Shown here: piece after piece, positions 1 to 9,207 of the stretch
How the letters are laid out: each line of letters begins with the position of its first letter
Position numbering within the stretch: the first letter of the stretch is position 1
Origin: Corynebacterium propinquum DSM 44285
Lineage (GTDB): Bacteria; Actinomycetota; Actinomycetes; Mycobacteriales; Mycobacteriaceae
NCBI RefSeq assembly: GCF_000375525.1
Contig: NZ_AQXC01000001.1
Location: forward strand, 1 to 64,000
Direction of reading: 5' to 3'
DNA length: 64,000 nucleotides
Notes under the pieces: generated by a model
Database searches by the model: none
What the model saw: the letters and a program-made list of their open reading frames with translations, nothing else
Told to the model about the DNA's origin: nothing
Made by a program: the position numbers and the translations under genes

Positions 1-1148
1 TGGCGCTGTCGTAGGTTGCTGGTCGGCCGTCCTCATGGCCGCTGGTAGCTTGTGTTTCCTGGCTGGCTAAGGTTTGTGCTTTGGTGAGTGCGTTCTGGCC
101 CCAGTTTTGCTGCCTGGCGATCTCTACAGGGTCGTCAGGCAGCTGCGTGTGTAGGTACAGCCACCAGTCGCAGGCGATGCGTTGGTGCTCGTCGCGCAGT
201 CCGCGGTGGGCGTGCATTAATTGCTTGATCTGCGAGTTCACCCCGCCTTCCAGGCTGTTGGTTGTGCGTTCTAAACGTTGGCCTTCTTTAGCTTGGGTGA
301 GGTAGGCAAAGAGGTGTCCTTGTTAGCTCATTTTCTTTAGTTGTAGGTAGATTCCGCGGTGAACATCGTGGGTGTACCACCATTTTTTGTTGCCGCGTTT
401 GGATTTCGGAATCTGCTCGAAGGGCACGTCTTTGACGTAAGTCCTGGCTTTGAGCTGGGAGCTAAATACGGTGCCGAATTGGTGTAGCTTGACTGTCCAT
501 TTAGCTGCTTTATCCAGATTGTCAGCGGCGAGCAGTTCAAAGGAAAGCCGTTGTAGTGCTTTGCCCATCGGCAAGGTGGGGTGAAGGCCTGTGGCGCGTT
601 GGATATTGCGTTTTACGTGGACAATGCAACGTTGAACCGGGGTATTAGGCCATAAGCGGTGTAGTGCTTTAAGCCCTCCGGAATCCCCATCACAGGTCAC
701 CAGTTGTGGTGGGGCTAGTTCGTCCAGCAGGCGCATGTAGGACCAGGAAGATTCCTTCGTGCACCAGAACCAATTGATGACATGGCTGGAGTCAGCAGCC
801 ACGACAAGGCACTTGGTGTTGAAATAGGTGCCGTCGATGAAGATTTGATCGTAGATTCGCTGCTTATCAACATTTCGGGGAGGTTGGATAAACCAGAACG
901 TTTTAAAGCGGCGTTGCAGAGTTCGTGGTGAAACTCCACAACTTTTAGCTGTCTGTGCCAGGCTGCGGCCAGAGATAAGCCACAAGATGAAAAAGGCGAA
1001 ACCATTTAGCTTGTACTGCGTCGTCATTAGCGCGGGTGAAGGTGGCCTTGCAGGTGCGGCATCGCCATCGTTGGCGACCGGTACTCGTTGTTCCGTATTT
1101 GGTACACGCCCCGCTACAGACGGGACATCGAGGATGATTCTTACTCAT
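1..1148 (-). pseudogene. Broken IS256-family (IS1249-like) transposase, truncated by window start
   Basis: Remnant of an insertion sequence transposase of the DDE/mutator type. Reading leftwards from the ATG at 1148, the N-terminus has a zinc ribbon (CPVC and later CRTC, with RQRWRC between), typical of IS1249-like proteins. The frame is lost near 970-1025, and the core continues in another frame from about 1027: SPRTLQRRF helix-turn-helix, FIDGTYF with a candidate catalytic Asp, VTCDGDSGG and RCIVHVKRN. That frame meets a TAA at 323-325, but the same frame continues without another stop to base 1 with recognisable transposase C-terminal sequence (TTNSLEGGVNSQIK, HRGLRDEHQR). There is therefore one frameshift and one nonsense codon, and the gene continues beyond the window. 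It is very probably inactive. I could not identify terminal inverted repeats in 1149-1333. Confidence 0.85.
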
Positions 1149-1333
1149 CCTCCCATCGTGAATCTAGGCAACTAGCACACCAGCACGCCCCTGGCGGTAT
1201 TTCCGGCCCGAGGCCGGTTTATCCCTCCAGATAAGTGAAATAATCCTAATAACAACCCGCCAGAGCGGTTAACCATACAACCTCACCAACACATCCTGTC
1301 GTTTAGGCCCATTCTGTGTGGGGCGCTCGTGAC

Positions 1334-2464
1334 CTATTTTTCGCTAGTTAACCTTCGCACGGCTTCACGAATAATTTGTGGTTGTTTACAAAAAGCGAAG
1401 CGTACTTTATATTTCCAGGGCTCCGGGTTATCGGTAAACGCTGACAACGGAATAGCGGCAACGCCCTTGTCGATAGGCAAACGCTTACAGAATTCTTCTC
1501 CGTTCATTCCAGATGAAGCAATATCCGCTACTACGTAATACGTCCCCCGTGTGCCATGGACCGTAAAACCTGCTGCCTTCAACCCATCTACGAGAATTTC
1601 TCGACACTCATTGAGTACATCGACCATGCCGTCCAGCCAAGCATCTTCGTGCAAGAGTGCATGCGCTACCGCTGGTTGAAATGGTGTCGTCGAGACGAAG
1701 GTCGTAAACTGCTTCGCCTTAATTACTCCATCCAATCGGTGTGGTTGCGCGATTGCCCACCCCGTTTTCCAACCAGTGCAGTTATAAGACTTAGCCGCAG
1801 ACGAGACCGTCACTGTGCGTTCTGCCATTCCGGGCAAGGATGCAATAGACACGTGTTCTGCGTCGTCATATACCAGATTTTCATAAACTTCATCAGCCAA
1901 AACCAGCAGGTCGTTCTTCGTGCATAATTCAGCGATGCCGACTAATGCTTCCCTGCTAAATACAGCGCCGGTCGGGTTGTGCGGGGTATTAAGCACAATC
2001 ATCGCGGTCTTGTCGGTGATCGCTTCGGCCACCGCGTCTATATCAATATCCCATGTGTTTTCTGAGGCCTTGAGCGGGACCGCCACCCGGGTGGCGTCGG
2101 CAAGAGCAATTGCGGCAACATAAGCGTCGTAATACGGCTCCAGGACAATGACTTCTTGCCCCGGTTCCACTAATCCCAGCACGGTGGCACTGATTGCCTC
2201 GGTCGCACCCGCTGTGACCACGACGTGGTCGGTAGGAACGTCATATTTCGTTGCGATGGCGTCGACAAGGACAGGTAGTCCACGCAGCGGTGCGTACTGA
2301 TTATTCCCAGCTGCGATATTTTGCTGGGCTATTTCTAGCATTCGCTGTGGTCCGTCAGAATCTGGAAATCCCTGCCCAAGATTGATCGCATCGTGCTCAT
2401 TCGCCAGCTGCGTCATGGTGGCGAAGATCGTCTCGCCGAATTGCTGGAGCCGTCGTACAGTCAT
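1334..2464 (-). CDS. Class I/II PLP-dependent aminotransferase (DapC/kynurenine aminotransferase-like)
   Basis: A 376-residue cytoplasmic fold-type I aminotransferase. It carries the substrate-site motif NLGQGFPD near the N-terminus, the NTPHNPTG motif in the middle, LADEVYENLVYD with the PLP-contacting Asp and Tyr, and SSAAKSYNCTGWKTGW, in which the Lys should form the Schiff base with PLP. Members of this subgroup act on kynurenine, methionine/glutamine or N-succinyl-diaminopimelate; the sequence alone does not settle the substrate. A TTG lies four codons upstream at 2476, but the ATG at 2464 is preceded by GGAGGAA at good spacing, so I use it. It lies between the decayed transposase and a nuclease gene on the same strand, with nothing to suggest a pathway. 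Confidence 0.85.
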   Translation of the reverse strand: MTVRRLQQFGETIFATMTQLANEHDAINLGQGFPDSDGPQRMLEIAQQNIAAGNNQYAPLRGLPVLVDAIATKYDVPTDHVVVTAGATEAISATVLGLVEPGQEVIVLEPYYDAYVAAIALADATRVAVPLKASENTWDIDIDAVAEAITDKTAMIVLNTPHNPTGAVFSREALVGIAELCTKNDLLVLADEVYENLVYDDAEHVSIASLPGMAERTVTVSSAAKSYNCTGWKTGWAIAQPHRLDGVIKAKQFTTFVSTTPFQPAVAHALLHEDAWLDGMVDVLNECREILVDGLKAAGFTVHGTRGTYYVVADIASSGMNGEEFCKRLPIDKGVAAIPLSAFTDNPEPWKYKVRFAFCKQPQIIREAVRRLTSEK

Positions 2465-2544
2465 CGTTTCCTCCAATATGGCCGTGGGGTGGTGGCTGCG
2501 GGTCGTTTTGTCTTCTACTTTTTCATGGATCGTTGGTTAATTCG

Positions 2545-3105
2545 CTAGTTTCTGGTCTTATAATCGGCAAAACTGCAACCGCTATCCGGTGCGTACACTC
2601 CGCGCTGCTCTCGTTTCGCAGAAGCAACCGCTTCCTGGATTTCGCGATAAAAGCGGTCATTCGGTTCCACAACGATGGGTACGGCAAGGCCTGCTGCGGC
2701 GACCTCTTTATTCACTAACGTGTCGTCGACATAGACACCGGCTAATTCGCGGCCATAATGGTCGGTTGGTTCTTGGTCATACTCGAGCCGTACCCGCGTG
2801 CCCTCAGGGATGAGTTCTTCAAGGAAGTGCTGTGCCTGTTCGGCATAGCACTCTTTTCCTATTTCCGGGGTATCGATATTCAAAAGGCGAACACGGGTGG
2901 TTTCTTGTTCGCCTGGTTTCGAAACCCGAATGGTATCGCCATCGATGACATGATCGACGGTTGCCATTTGGGTATCATCGCTGGTGTGGTTTGCGTCTTG
3001 GGCGTCATCGTCCAACAGTTGGTAGCCGCCGTAAACGAGACTCGCCACAATAATGAGGCCGATGCTCGATGTAGATTTCCTGCGAGCGGATTTTCCGAGT
3101 GACAC
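2545..3105 (-). CDS. Membrane-anchored or secreted thermonuclease (SNase family)
   Basis: A 186-residue protein with an N-terminal hydrophobic segment (roughly residues 13-31, SSIGLIIVASLVYGGYQLL) after a basic stretch. An SNase/TNase OB-fold domain follows from about residue 48. The catalytic pattern of staphylococcal nuclease is present: DGDT, then VRLLNIDTPE with the Arg, Asp and Glu positions, and YGRELAGVY with the second Arg. Family members cleave DNA and RNA in a calcium-dependent way outside the membrane. The start is a GTG at 3105 without a clear ribosome binding site. It sits downstream of a 338-base divergent intergenic region and may be transcribed alone. The catalytic residues appear intact, so activity is likely. 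Confidence 0.85.
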   Translation of the reverse strand: MSLGKSARRKSTSSIGLIIVASLVYGGYQLLDDDAQDANHTSDDTQMATVDHVIDGDTIRVSKPGEQETTRVRLLNIDTPEIGKECYAEQAQHFLEELIPEGTRVRLEYDQEPTDHYGRELAGVYVDDTLVNKEVAAAGLAVPIVVEPNDRFYREIQEAVASAKREQRGVYAPDSGCSFADYKTRN

Positions 3106-3443
3106 TATTTGCTTTCGTGTGTTCGTTAATGCTGACAGTTCGAAGCCTCCGACTTACGTCGTCTCAGCGCTATGCCAATGGTTTTTGCGCACGTCGCAAC
3201 CAGGCGGGGCAACGATCCGCAGTATGTGGGCTTGGTCTAATCTTCCTGTTCTAGAGTATATGCAGTTATCTTCGCTGGGTTTCGTTCGCTAAACTGGCGT
3301 CAAACGGGCACAATTTTCGCATAGTGAAACGGCGTACAGAAGAAAGCCGTACAGATGTCAGCGCAGAATATTCGGTGCGGTGAAACGTTCGCAGACACTA
3401 ACGCCGCAGGACTAGCGCAGAATAATTAGAAAGAGGATCGTGT
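3106..3443. other. Divergent intergenic region between nuclease and TPR-phosphatase operon
   Basis: 338 bases with no gene I can support. It must hold the promoters for the nuclease (leftward) and for the long operon starting at 3444 (rightward). Short repeats are visible: CGTACAGA occurs twice near 3331-3355, and AGCGCAGAATA-like copies occur at 3360 and 3414. A possible minus-10 box TAAACT lies at 3290-3295. The ribosome binding site AAAGAGGAT lies just before the ATG at 3444. Confidence 0.5.
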
Positions 3444-4277
3444 ATGAATCAACCCCCGCGCGGGCAACGGCGAACAGGCAACAAAGGCAAAAAGCGCACT
3501 CACAATCAGAACCGCGGCGACAAGAATTTTGGCTCTCAGCGCTCGTCGAAACCGAATCGGGGTCCGAACAAGCCTGGTTTCCGTGAAGACCGTCTGAATA
3601 AGCGCTCTGTCGATCCTGATTTGCCGGACGATATTGATCCAAACGACTTAGATCCGACCGTCTTGCAGGACTTGAAAGTCTTGTCGAAAGACAACGCCGA
3701 TGCCGTCGCCAAGCATATGATCATGTCGGCGACGTTGATGGAAGAAGATCCTCAGCTGGCACTCCGGCACGCGCGGGCGGCGAAAGATCGCGCTGGCCGG
3801 GTGTCCGTGGCACGCGAGGTCAACGGCATTGCGGCCTATCATGCTGGTGAATGGAAAGAAGCTTTGTCCGAATTGCGCGCTTCTCGCCGCATGCACGGAG
3901 GGCCGGGACTATTAGCCGTGATGGCCGATTGCGAACGCGGATTGGGACGCCCAGAAAAAGCCATCGAGCTTTCTCGTTCACCGGAAGCCCGGCAACTTCC
4001 CGCCGACGAAGTCATCGAGCTTGCCATCGTGGCTGCTGGCGCGCGCTTAGACCAAAACCAGGCGGACAGCGCGGTGATCACTCTGCAGCGTGCGAACCCA
4101 GACAAAACAGACCGCGGTATGGCAGCAGTGCGTTTGAGCTATGCCTACGCCAATGCGTTGCTCGAAGCAGGGCGTCGCGACGAAGCACTCGAATGGTTCC
4201 AGCACGCCGCTGCCATCGACGAAGAGGAATGGACCGACGCGGAAATTCGCCTGGAGGAGTTGCAGAAAAACTCATGA
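3444..4277 (+). CDS. TPR-repeat protein with basic N-terminal tail (Rv1691-like)
   Basis: A 277-residue protein. Residues 1-50 are a disordered, very basic tail rich in Arg, Lys, Asn, Gly and Pro, of the kind that contacts nucleic acid or ribosomes. An acidic stretch (DPDLPDDIDPNDLDP, about 57-71) follows, then helical TPR-like repeats to the C-terminus (for example EDPQLALRHARAAKDR and AGRRDEALEWFQHAAAID). The ATG at 3444 has a strong upstream AAAGAGGAT. The stop overlaps the start of the next gene as ATGA, suggesting translational coupling. The gene occupies the position of mycobacterial Rv1691, before the HAD phosphatase and tlyA. Its function is unknown; a ribosome-linked scaffold role is only inference from the tail and the tlyA neighbour. 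Confidence 0.8.
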   Translation: MNQPPRGQRRTGNKGKKRTHNQNRGDKNFGSQRSSKPNRGPNKPGFREDRLNKRSVDPDLPDDIDPNDLDPTVLQDLKVLSKDNADAVAKHMIMSATLMEEDPQLALRHARAAKDRAGRVSVAREVNGIAAYHAGEWKEALSELRASRRMHGGPGLLAVMADCERGLGRPEKAIELSRSPEARQLPADEVIELAIVAAGARLDQNQADSAVITLQRANPDKTDRGMAAVRLSYAYANALLEAGRRDEALEWFQHAAAIDEEEWTDAEIRLEELQKNS

Positions 4278-5326
4278 GCTTACTAGATAATCATGACGGC
4301 CTACTAGTTGATCTCGATGGCACGGTCTGGAACGGTGATACTGCTATTGAGGCCGCGATTTCGGTGCTCAACGACGTTGACGTGCCGGTGGCGTTTGTGA
4401 CGAATAATGCCTCGAAACCGCACTCTGCTGTCGTGGAAAAATTGCAGAAATTAGGCATCGCGGACGAGAAGCCCACGGTGTTTAACTCTGTGGATGCGGT
4501 GCTCGAGGTGCTGGCGGAGGAAGCTAGTCCTGGCTCGACCGTGCTGGTCGTGGGGGCAGAGTGGTTGCACGAAGTCGTGCGCAATGCAGGCTATGAAGTC
4601 GTGACTTCAGCCGGGCAGGACCCATCGAATTCCGGTATCGCAGCTGTTGTGCAAGGCCACAACCCAGAGAACGGCTGGGCGCAGCTTTCAGAGATAGCGC
4701 TTGCCGTGCGGGCCGGGGCACGCTACTTGGTTACGAATGCGGATACTTCTTTGCCCACAGAACGCGGTTTTTGCCTGGGAAATGGCGCGCTTGCTGCTGC
4801 GGTCACGGCGTCGACGGATGTTTATCCGCGTGCAGCAGGAAAACCTGAGCCAGAGTTGTTTAAGTTGGCTGCGCAGAAAATCGGTGCGAAAAACCCGTTG
4901 TGTATTGGCGATCGTCTGAACACCGATATCGCTGGTGCGAATAGTGCTGGTTTCGACTCTTTGCATGTTTTGACTGGGGTTTCTGGCGCCATCGAATTAC
5001 TTGAAGCCCCGCCTGAGCACCGCCCAACCTATATCGGTGCTGATATTTCCGACGTCTTGTCCCCGGCGCAACAGCTGGTTCCCGGGCCGCAGGGTGATTT
5101 TACTGCCCGCGGTGACGGCCACGATGTGTTGCTGGAGCGCGGAATTGAGCACGTGGATAACACTCAGGCCAATACCAGTCAGCACAATACGGCTGCCGCG
5201 TCCCTGGCTGTATCCCTGGCCGCGCTGCGTACTGTGCTGGAAGTTGCGTGGGCTATGCCGAAGCCCCCGCGTTATATTCACCCACGTTCGGTCGCTGCTG
5301 AACACGCAGTTGCAGACTGGAGATAG
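4274..5326 (+). CDS. HAD-IIA family phosphatase (NagD/p-nitrophenyl phosphatase-like)
   Basis: A 350-residue cytoplasmic HAD hydrolase of the NagD-like subfamily. Motif I is DLDGTVWNGD (nucleophile Asp13, acid/base Asp15), motif II VTNNASK, the motif III Lys lies in AAGKPEPELF, and motif IV is CIGDRLNTDI. The cap sits between motifs II and III, as expected for type IIA. The family dephosphorylates small phosphometabolites; the substrate here is unknown. The ATG at 4274 overlaps the previous stop by ATGA; although the frame is open further upstream, homology begins here. A C-terminal region of about 90 residues beyond the HAD core (PQGDFTARGDGHDVLLERG onwards) matches the longer actinobacterial version near tlyA. 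Confidence 0.88.
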   Translation: MSLLDNHDGLLVDLDGTVWNGDTAIEAAISVLNDVDVPVAFVTNNASKPHSAVVEKLQKLGIADEKPTVFNSVDAVLEVLAEEASPGSTVLVVGAEWLHEVVRNAGYEVVTSAGQDPSNSGIAAVVQGHNPENGWAQLSEIALAVRAGARYLVTNADTSLPTERGFCLGNGALAAAVTASTDVYPRAAGKPEPELFKLAAQKIGAKNPLCIGDRLNTDIAGANSAGFDSLHVLTGVSGAIELLEAPPEHRPTYIGADISDVLSPAQQLVPGPQGDFTARGDGHDVLLERGIEHVDNTQANTSQHNTAAASLAVSLAALRTVLEVAWAMPKPPRYIHPRSVAAEHAVADWR

Positions 5327-5329
5327 TCC

Positions 5330-5497
5330 ATGCCAGTCCCCAAACCGCGCGATCCGAATGCACCGGCCATGACACCGGCAGAGCTTGCCGACGAGCTAGC
5401 CGAGGTTTTCGCACACCCGGCGACGGACCTCGAAGGCGAGGCTGAGCAGTTAGAACGTGCGCACCAGGTATTGCAACGTGGGCTGCAGGAACAATAG
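5330..5497 (+). CDS. Small conserved protein, 55 residues (Rv1693-like position)
   Basis: A short gene starting ATG at 5330, three bases after the HAD stop, ending TAG at 5495-5497. The product begins MPVPKPRDPNAPAM and continues with an acidic amphipathic helix (TPAELADELAEVFAHP) and a second helix rich in Glu and Gln. In mycobacteria a protein of similar size (Rv1693) sits at exactly this place between the HAD phosphatase and tlyA, which supports it as a real gene. No signal peptide, metal ligand or catalytic motif is visible. The composition suggests a small helical partner protein. The function is unknown. Confidence 0.7.
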   Translation: MPVPKPRDPNAPAMTPAELADELAEVFAHPATDLEGEAEQLERAHQVLQRGLQEQ

Positions 5498-5555
5498 CGG
5501 GGGACTAACCCAGCCAGGTAATCGTCTGTAACCGTCTGAGGAGAAACGAGTAACG

Positions 5556-6392
5556 ATGCAGCATGTCCACAACCCACCCCGGAAGCGTCTGGACGCGTTT
5601 CTGGTGGGGAAGATGCTTGCTCGGTCTCGGGAGCACGCGGTCACACTGATTAAAGACGGTGTGGTTACTGTTGATGGTTCGGTGGCACGCAAGCCATCGT
5701 TGCCGGTCACCGACGACGCACACGTGCTCGTGAATGCTAGCAGCGAACGGGAATGGGCTTCACGTGGCGCGTATAAATTGCTGGGCGCGCTTGAGCAATT
5801 CGAACCAGAAGGGATGAACCTTGCTGGAAAGAGGGTCCTCGATGCTGGAGCGTCCACCGGCGGTTTTACTGATGTGTGCCTGCACCGTGGCGCCAGTGAA
5901 GTCGTTGCTGTCGACGTCGGGCGCCAGCAGTTGATTCCACGGCTGCGGCACCACTCTCAGGTACTGGTGCGCGAGCGGACCAATCTGCGCCATGTCACCA
6001 CTGAGGACACGAATGGTTATTGTGATGCAATGGTGGGCGATTTGTCGTTTATTTCCTGGCGCTTGGTGTTACCGGCTATCAACGGTGTACTGGCCGACGG
6101 CGCCGACCTGCTACCAATGGTCAAACCACAATTTGAGGTGGGGAAACAACGCCTAGGTAACCGCGGGGTGGTGCGTAGTGCTGCGTTGCGGGAAGAAGTG
6201 ACCCGCGAGATCGCGGAGTTTGCTGCGCAATTGGGCTTGTCGACGCTCGGTGCGGGGGCCTCGCGCCTGCCTGGTCCAAGTGGAAACGTAGAATACTTTT
6301 TATGGCTGAAGAAAGACGGTGGCGCACAGATGCCGTCTTCGCACACGCTGCACGAGCTTATCCACAAAGCGGTTGAGGAAGGACCACAGTGA
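5556..6392 (+). CDS. tlyA: TlyA family rRNA (cytidine-2'-O)-methyltransferase
   Basis: A 278-residue protein with an S4 RNA-binding domain at residues 9-60 (RKRLDAFLVGKMLARSREHA) joined to an FtsJ-like SAM methyltransferase. Visible features are REWASRGAYKL with a conserved Lys at 74, the SAM loop DAGASTGGFTD (96-106), GDLSFIS, VKPQFE with a second Lys, and GNVEYF with a Glu. Together these give the K-D-K-E catalytic set. Mycobacterial TlyA 2'-O-methylates 16S C1409 and 23S C1920, and loss of it gives capreomycin resistance. It lies in the HAD-small protein-tlyA-nadK-recN operon, and its stop overlaps the nadK start as GTGA. Family assignment is firm; the exact rRNA targets are inferred. Confidence 0.93.
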   Translation: MQHVHNPPRKRLDAFLVGKMLARSREHAVTLIKDGVVTVDGSVARKPSLPVTDDAHVLVNASSEREWASRGAYKLLGALEQFEPEGMNLAGKRVLDAGASTGGFTDVCLHRGASEVVAVDVGRQQLIPRLRHHSQVLVRERTNLRHVTTEDTNGYCDAMVGDLSFISWRLVLPAINGVLADGADLLPMVKPQFEVGKQRLGNRGVVRSAALREEVTREIAEFAAQLGLSTLGAGASRLPGPSGNVEYFLWLKKDGGAQMPSSHTLHELIHKAVEEGPQ

Positions 6393-7411
6393 CGAGGTTG
6401 AATACGGTTGCTGGTAGCAACCAACGCGTCAGCGATGAACGCGTCGTCTTGTTGGTTCCGCATACCGGCAGTATGGGTAATGTTGCTACCACCGAACGTG
6501 TCGTGCGTTTGTTGGCAGCAGCAGGGATTTCTGTGCGCATCGTGGTGGATGATCGCACCGATGGTATTACCGAGCACGACTATCTTTCTCAGTACCCCCT
6601 GGTCGAGGCCGAGCCCGAGGCTGCACGGGGCTGCGAGCTAGTACTCGTGCTTGGTGGGGATGGTACATTTTTGCGCGCTGCTGATCTCGCCCATGCGGTG
6701 GATGTCCCGGTACTCGGCGTGAATATGGGGCATGTCGGGTTCCTTGCTGAGTGGGAAGAAGAATCGCTGGAAACCGCGATCGAGCGCGTCGTCAAGCGTG
6801 ATTACCGCATTGAAGACCGCATGACCATCGATACGGTCGTGGTAGACGCCACGGGGATGGAAGTAGGCCGCTCCTGGGCACTGAATGAAGTCAGTATGCA
6901 TAGCCAAAACCGGCGAGGTGTGCTTGATGCCATCCTGGAAGTTGATGGGCGCCCGGTGAGTTCCTTTGGTTGCGATGGGGTGCTGATTTCCACCCCGACT
7001 GGTTCGACGGCTTATTCGTTCTCTGCTGGTGGTCCCGTGTTATGGCCGGAACTTGATGCAATTTTGGTTGTGCCGAATAACGCACATGCCTTGTTCGCCA
7101 AACCGTTGGTGGTCTCGCCCGCGTCGACGGTGGCAGTCGAATCAGCCTCGCAAACTGAGGAAGCAATCGTGATCATGGATGGCCACCGTCAGATCACTAT
7201 GCCTCCGGGGTCGAGGGTAGAAGTTGTCCGCGGCGCGCATCCGATCCGTTGGGTACGCTTGGATGATAAACCGTTTACTGATCGTCTGGTGAACAAGTTT
7301 TGGTTGCCGGTGGAAGGATGGCGGGGCCCGCGCGGTTTGCGCCAGAGGCACAGCGGGAACAGTGCTAATAATGGCAGCGACAAAGAACAAGCACGAGGGG
7401 GAGGCGAGTAG
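6389..7411 (+). CDS. nadK: NAD kinase (ATP/polyphosphate-dependent)
   Basis: A 340-residue NAD kinase (PpnK type), making NADP from NAD. The GGDGT motif lies at residues 89-93, followed by VLGVNMGHVGFLAEWE, ALNEVSMHS (the NE motif for NAD binding) and STPTGSTAYSFSAGGP. The GTG start overlaps the tlyA stop (GTGA), so the two are probably translationally coupled. The C-terminal 35 residues are basic, low in order and not part of the kinase fold. Actinobacterial members often accept polyphosphate as well as ATP, which cannot be judged from sequence. The placement between tlyA and recN is conserved in Mycobacterium and Corynebacterium. Confidence 0.94.
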   Translation: MTRLNTVAGSNQRVSDERVVLLVPHTGSMGNVATTERVVRLLAAAGISVRIVVDDRTDGITEHDYLSQYPLVEAEPEAARGCELVLVLGGDGTFLRAADLAHAVDVPVLGVNMGHVGFLAEWEEESLETAIERVVKRDYRIEDRMTIDTVVVDATGMEVGRSWALNEVSMHSQNRRGVLDAILEVDGRPVSSFGCDGVLISTPTGSTAYSFSAGGPVLWPELDAILVVPNNAHALFAKPLVVSPASTVAVESASQTEEAIVIMDGHRQITMPPGSRVEVVRGAHPIRWVRLDDKPFTDRLVNKFWLPVEGWRGPRGLRQRHSGNSANNGSDKEQARGGGE

Positions 7412-7419
7412 CCAAGGTT

Positions 7420-9150
7420 ATGCTCGCGGATATCACCATTGAAGATTTGGGCGTGATTCATCATGCCTCTGCGGAATTATCGTCTGGGTTGACTGTGCTC
7501 ACCGGTGAAACTGGTGCCGGTAAAACCATGGTGGTTACCGGTCTTCGCTTGCTCGCAGGTAGCCGCGCTGATGCGTCGCGCGTGCGTACGGGGGCGAAAA
7601 AGGCCGTCGTGGAAGGCAGTTTTCTTGCCGACGAACTGAGCACTGTCGCACAAGACGCCATCGCTGAAATCGTCGAAGCGGGAGGGGGATCCGCAGATGA
7701 AAACGGCGAATATATCGTCGCGCGCACCGTTAGCGCCCAGGGCCGGTCGAAAGCTCATTTGGGCGGGCGTTCCGTACCCGCGGCGAAGCTTGCTGAATTT
7801 TCTTCCTATGTGCTGGCTATTCATGGCCAAAATGACCAGCTACGCCTGTTGGCTCCCGATGAGCAACGCGCGGCGCTGGACCGGTTTGCACCCGAGAACG
7901 CTGCATTGCTGCGCGATTATCAACTGCTTTATCGGGAATGGAAAAAACTCCAGCGTGATCTGAAAATCCGTACGGAATCACGTCGTGAGCTGGCCCAAGA
8001 AGTAGACCGTCTGCAGTTCGCCATCGACGAGATTGATGAGGTATCTCCGGAAGCGGGTGAAGATGAACAATTAATCACTCGTATTCGTCGGTTACAAGAC
8101 GTGGATTCATTGCGTGAGCAAGCTATGGCGGCGCTTTCTGCCATTGATGGTCCGGAAGCAGCAGGCGGAGATGGCGGCTTTAGCGAAACTGATCCGGCCT
8201 CGACTTTGCTGGGACAGGCGGAATCTGCCGTGCGCGGTTCTGATGACCCACAACTGGCTGCTTTAGCCGACAAACTCGGTGATATCACGACCCAGCTTGG
8301 CGAAATTTCTGCAGAGCTTGGCGGTTTTTTGGGGGAGCTACCTGCAGATCCCGATCAACTCGAAGCTGCGCTGCAGCGCCAGCATGCATTGAAGTCTTTG
8401 ACTCGCAAGTATGCTCCGACGATCAGTGAGGTTGTCACCTGGCGCAATGAGGCTGAGCAGCGGCTAGCGAGCATCGATACCTCTGCGCAAGCGTTGGATG
8501 AGTTACAGAAAAAAGTTCGAGCTGCAGAAAAATCTATGCTCGCGGCAGCGAAGAAACTGTCCACGGCTAGGCGGAAAGCCGCTGGTGAATTGCAGGAAGC
8601 AGTGACTGCCGAAATCCGCGGTTTGGCGATGCCCAAAGCCCGTTTGGAGGTTGCAGTCCGAGACATCGCGCCTGGCGAATACGGTGCTGATGAAATTGAG
8701 CTGCTGCTTGCACCTAATGATGCGGCACAGGCACAACCGCTATCGACGGCCGCCTCTGGTGGTGAATTATCCCGCGTCATGCTGGCGCTGGAGGTTATCA
8801 TTTCTGCAGAAACTACAGGTGCGACGATGGTCTTCGACGAGGTTGACGCCGGGGTTGGTGGCCGTGCGGCGGTAGAAATTGGCCGTCGCCTGGCCAGGCT
8901 TGCGGTGCATAACCAGGTCATCGTCGTCACGCACTTACCGCAAGTGGCTGCCTATGCAGATACGCATTTGCACGTCGCGAAGGAAGTCACCGATGACAGT
9001 GTCACCTCCGGCGTTGTGACGCTCGACCACGAGCAGCGGGTCGAAGAACTCGCGCGCATGCTCGCTGGGCTTGATGACACGGAGACCGGGCGCGCCCATG
9101 CTGCAGAACTCTTGGAAAAAGCCAGTAAAGACAAAAGGAAGAAAGCCTGA
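7420..9150 (+). CDS. recN: DNA repair protein RecN (SMC-like ATPase)
   Basis: A 576-residue SMC-like protein for recombinational repair of double-strand breaks. The N-terminal Walker A motif is GETGAGKT (residues 29-36). The central region is coiled coil (about 155-370). The C-terminal half carries the ABC signature SGGELSRVMLALE and Walker B TMVFDEVDAGVGG, followed by VIVVTHLPQVAAYAD. Length and motif order match the family. The ATG at 7420 lies nine bases after the nadK stop. The operon neighbours are conserved (tlyA-nadK-recN). Confidence 0.95.
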   Translation: MLADITIEDLGVIHHASAELSSGLTVLTGETGAGKTMVVTGLRLLAGSRADASRVRTGAKKAVVEGSFLADELSTVAQDAIAEIVEAGGGSADENGEYIVARTVSAQGRSKAHLGGRSVPAAKLAEFSSYVLAIHGQNDQLRLLAPDEQRAALDRFAPENAALLRDYQLLYREWKKLQRDLKIRTESRRELAQEVDRLQFAIDEIDEVSPEAGEDEQLITRIRRLQDVDSLREQAMAALSAIDGPEAAGGDGGFSETDPASTLLGQAESAVRGSDDPQLAALADKLGDITTQLGEISAELGGFLGELPADPDQLEAALQRQHALKSLTRKYAPTISEVVTWRNEAEQRLASIDTSAQALDELQKKVRAAEKSMLAAAKKLSTARRKAAGELQEAVTAEIRGLAMPKARLEVAVRDIAPGEYGADEIELLLAPNDAAQAQPLSTAASGGELSRVMLALEVIISAETTGATMVFDEVDAGVGGRAAVEIGRRLARLAVHNQVIVVTHLPQVAAYADTHLHVAKEVTDDSVTSGVVTLDHEQRVEELARMLAGLDDTETGRAHAAELLEKASKDKRKKA

Positions 9151-9207
9151 GTGCTCTAAGGCGCGCCTTGGCCACTACCGGCCTGAACGCGTGTTAAATA
9201 TCCTGGC

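Noticed and set aside
970..1030. Programmed frameshift in the transposase.
   Set aside because: IS256-family transposases are made from one frame, no slippery heptamer is evident, and a nonsense codon is also present, so decay is simpler.
3851..4273. Upstream extension of the HAD phosphatase frame to 3851.
   Set aside because: It overlaps the TPR gene in another frame and is Arg/Ser-rich; homology starts at the ATG at 4274.
9158..9169. Palindrome AAGGCGCGCCTT between recN and steA.
   Set aside because: GC-rich 12-base palindrome without promoter or terminator features; may be a restriction-like chance site.
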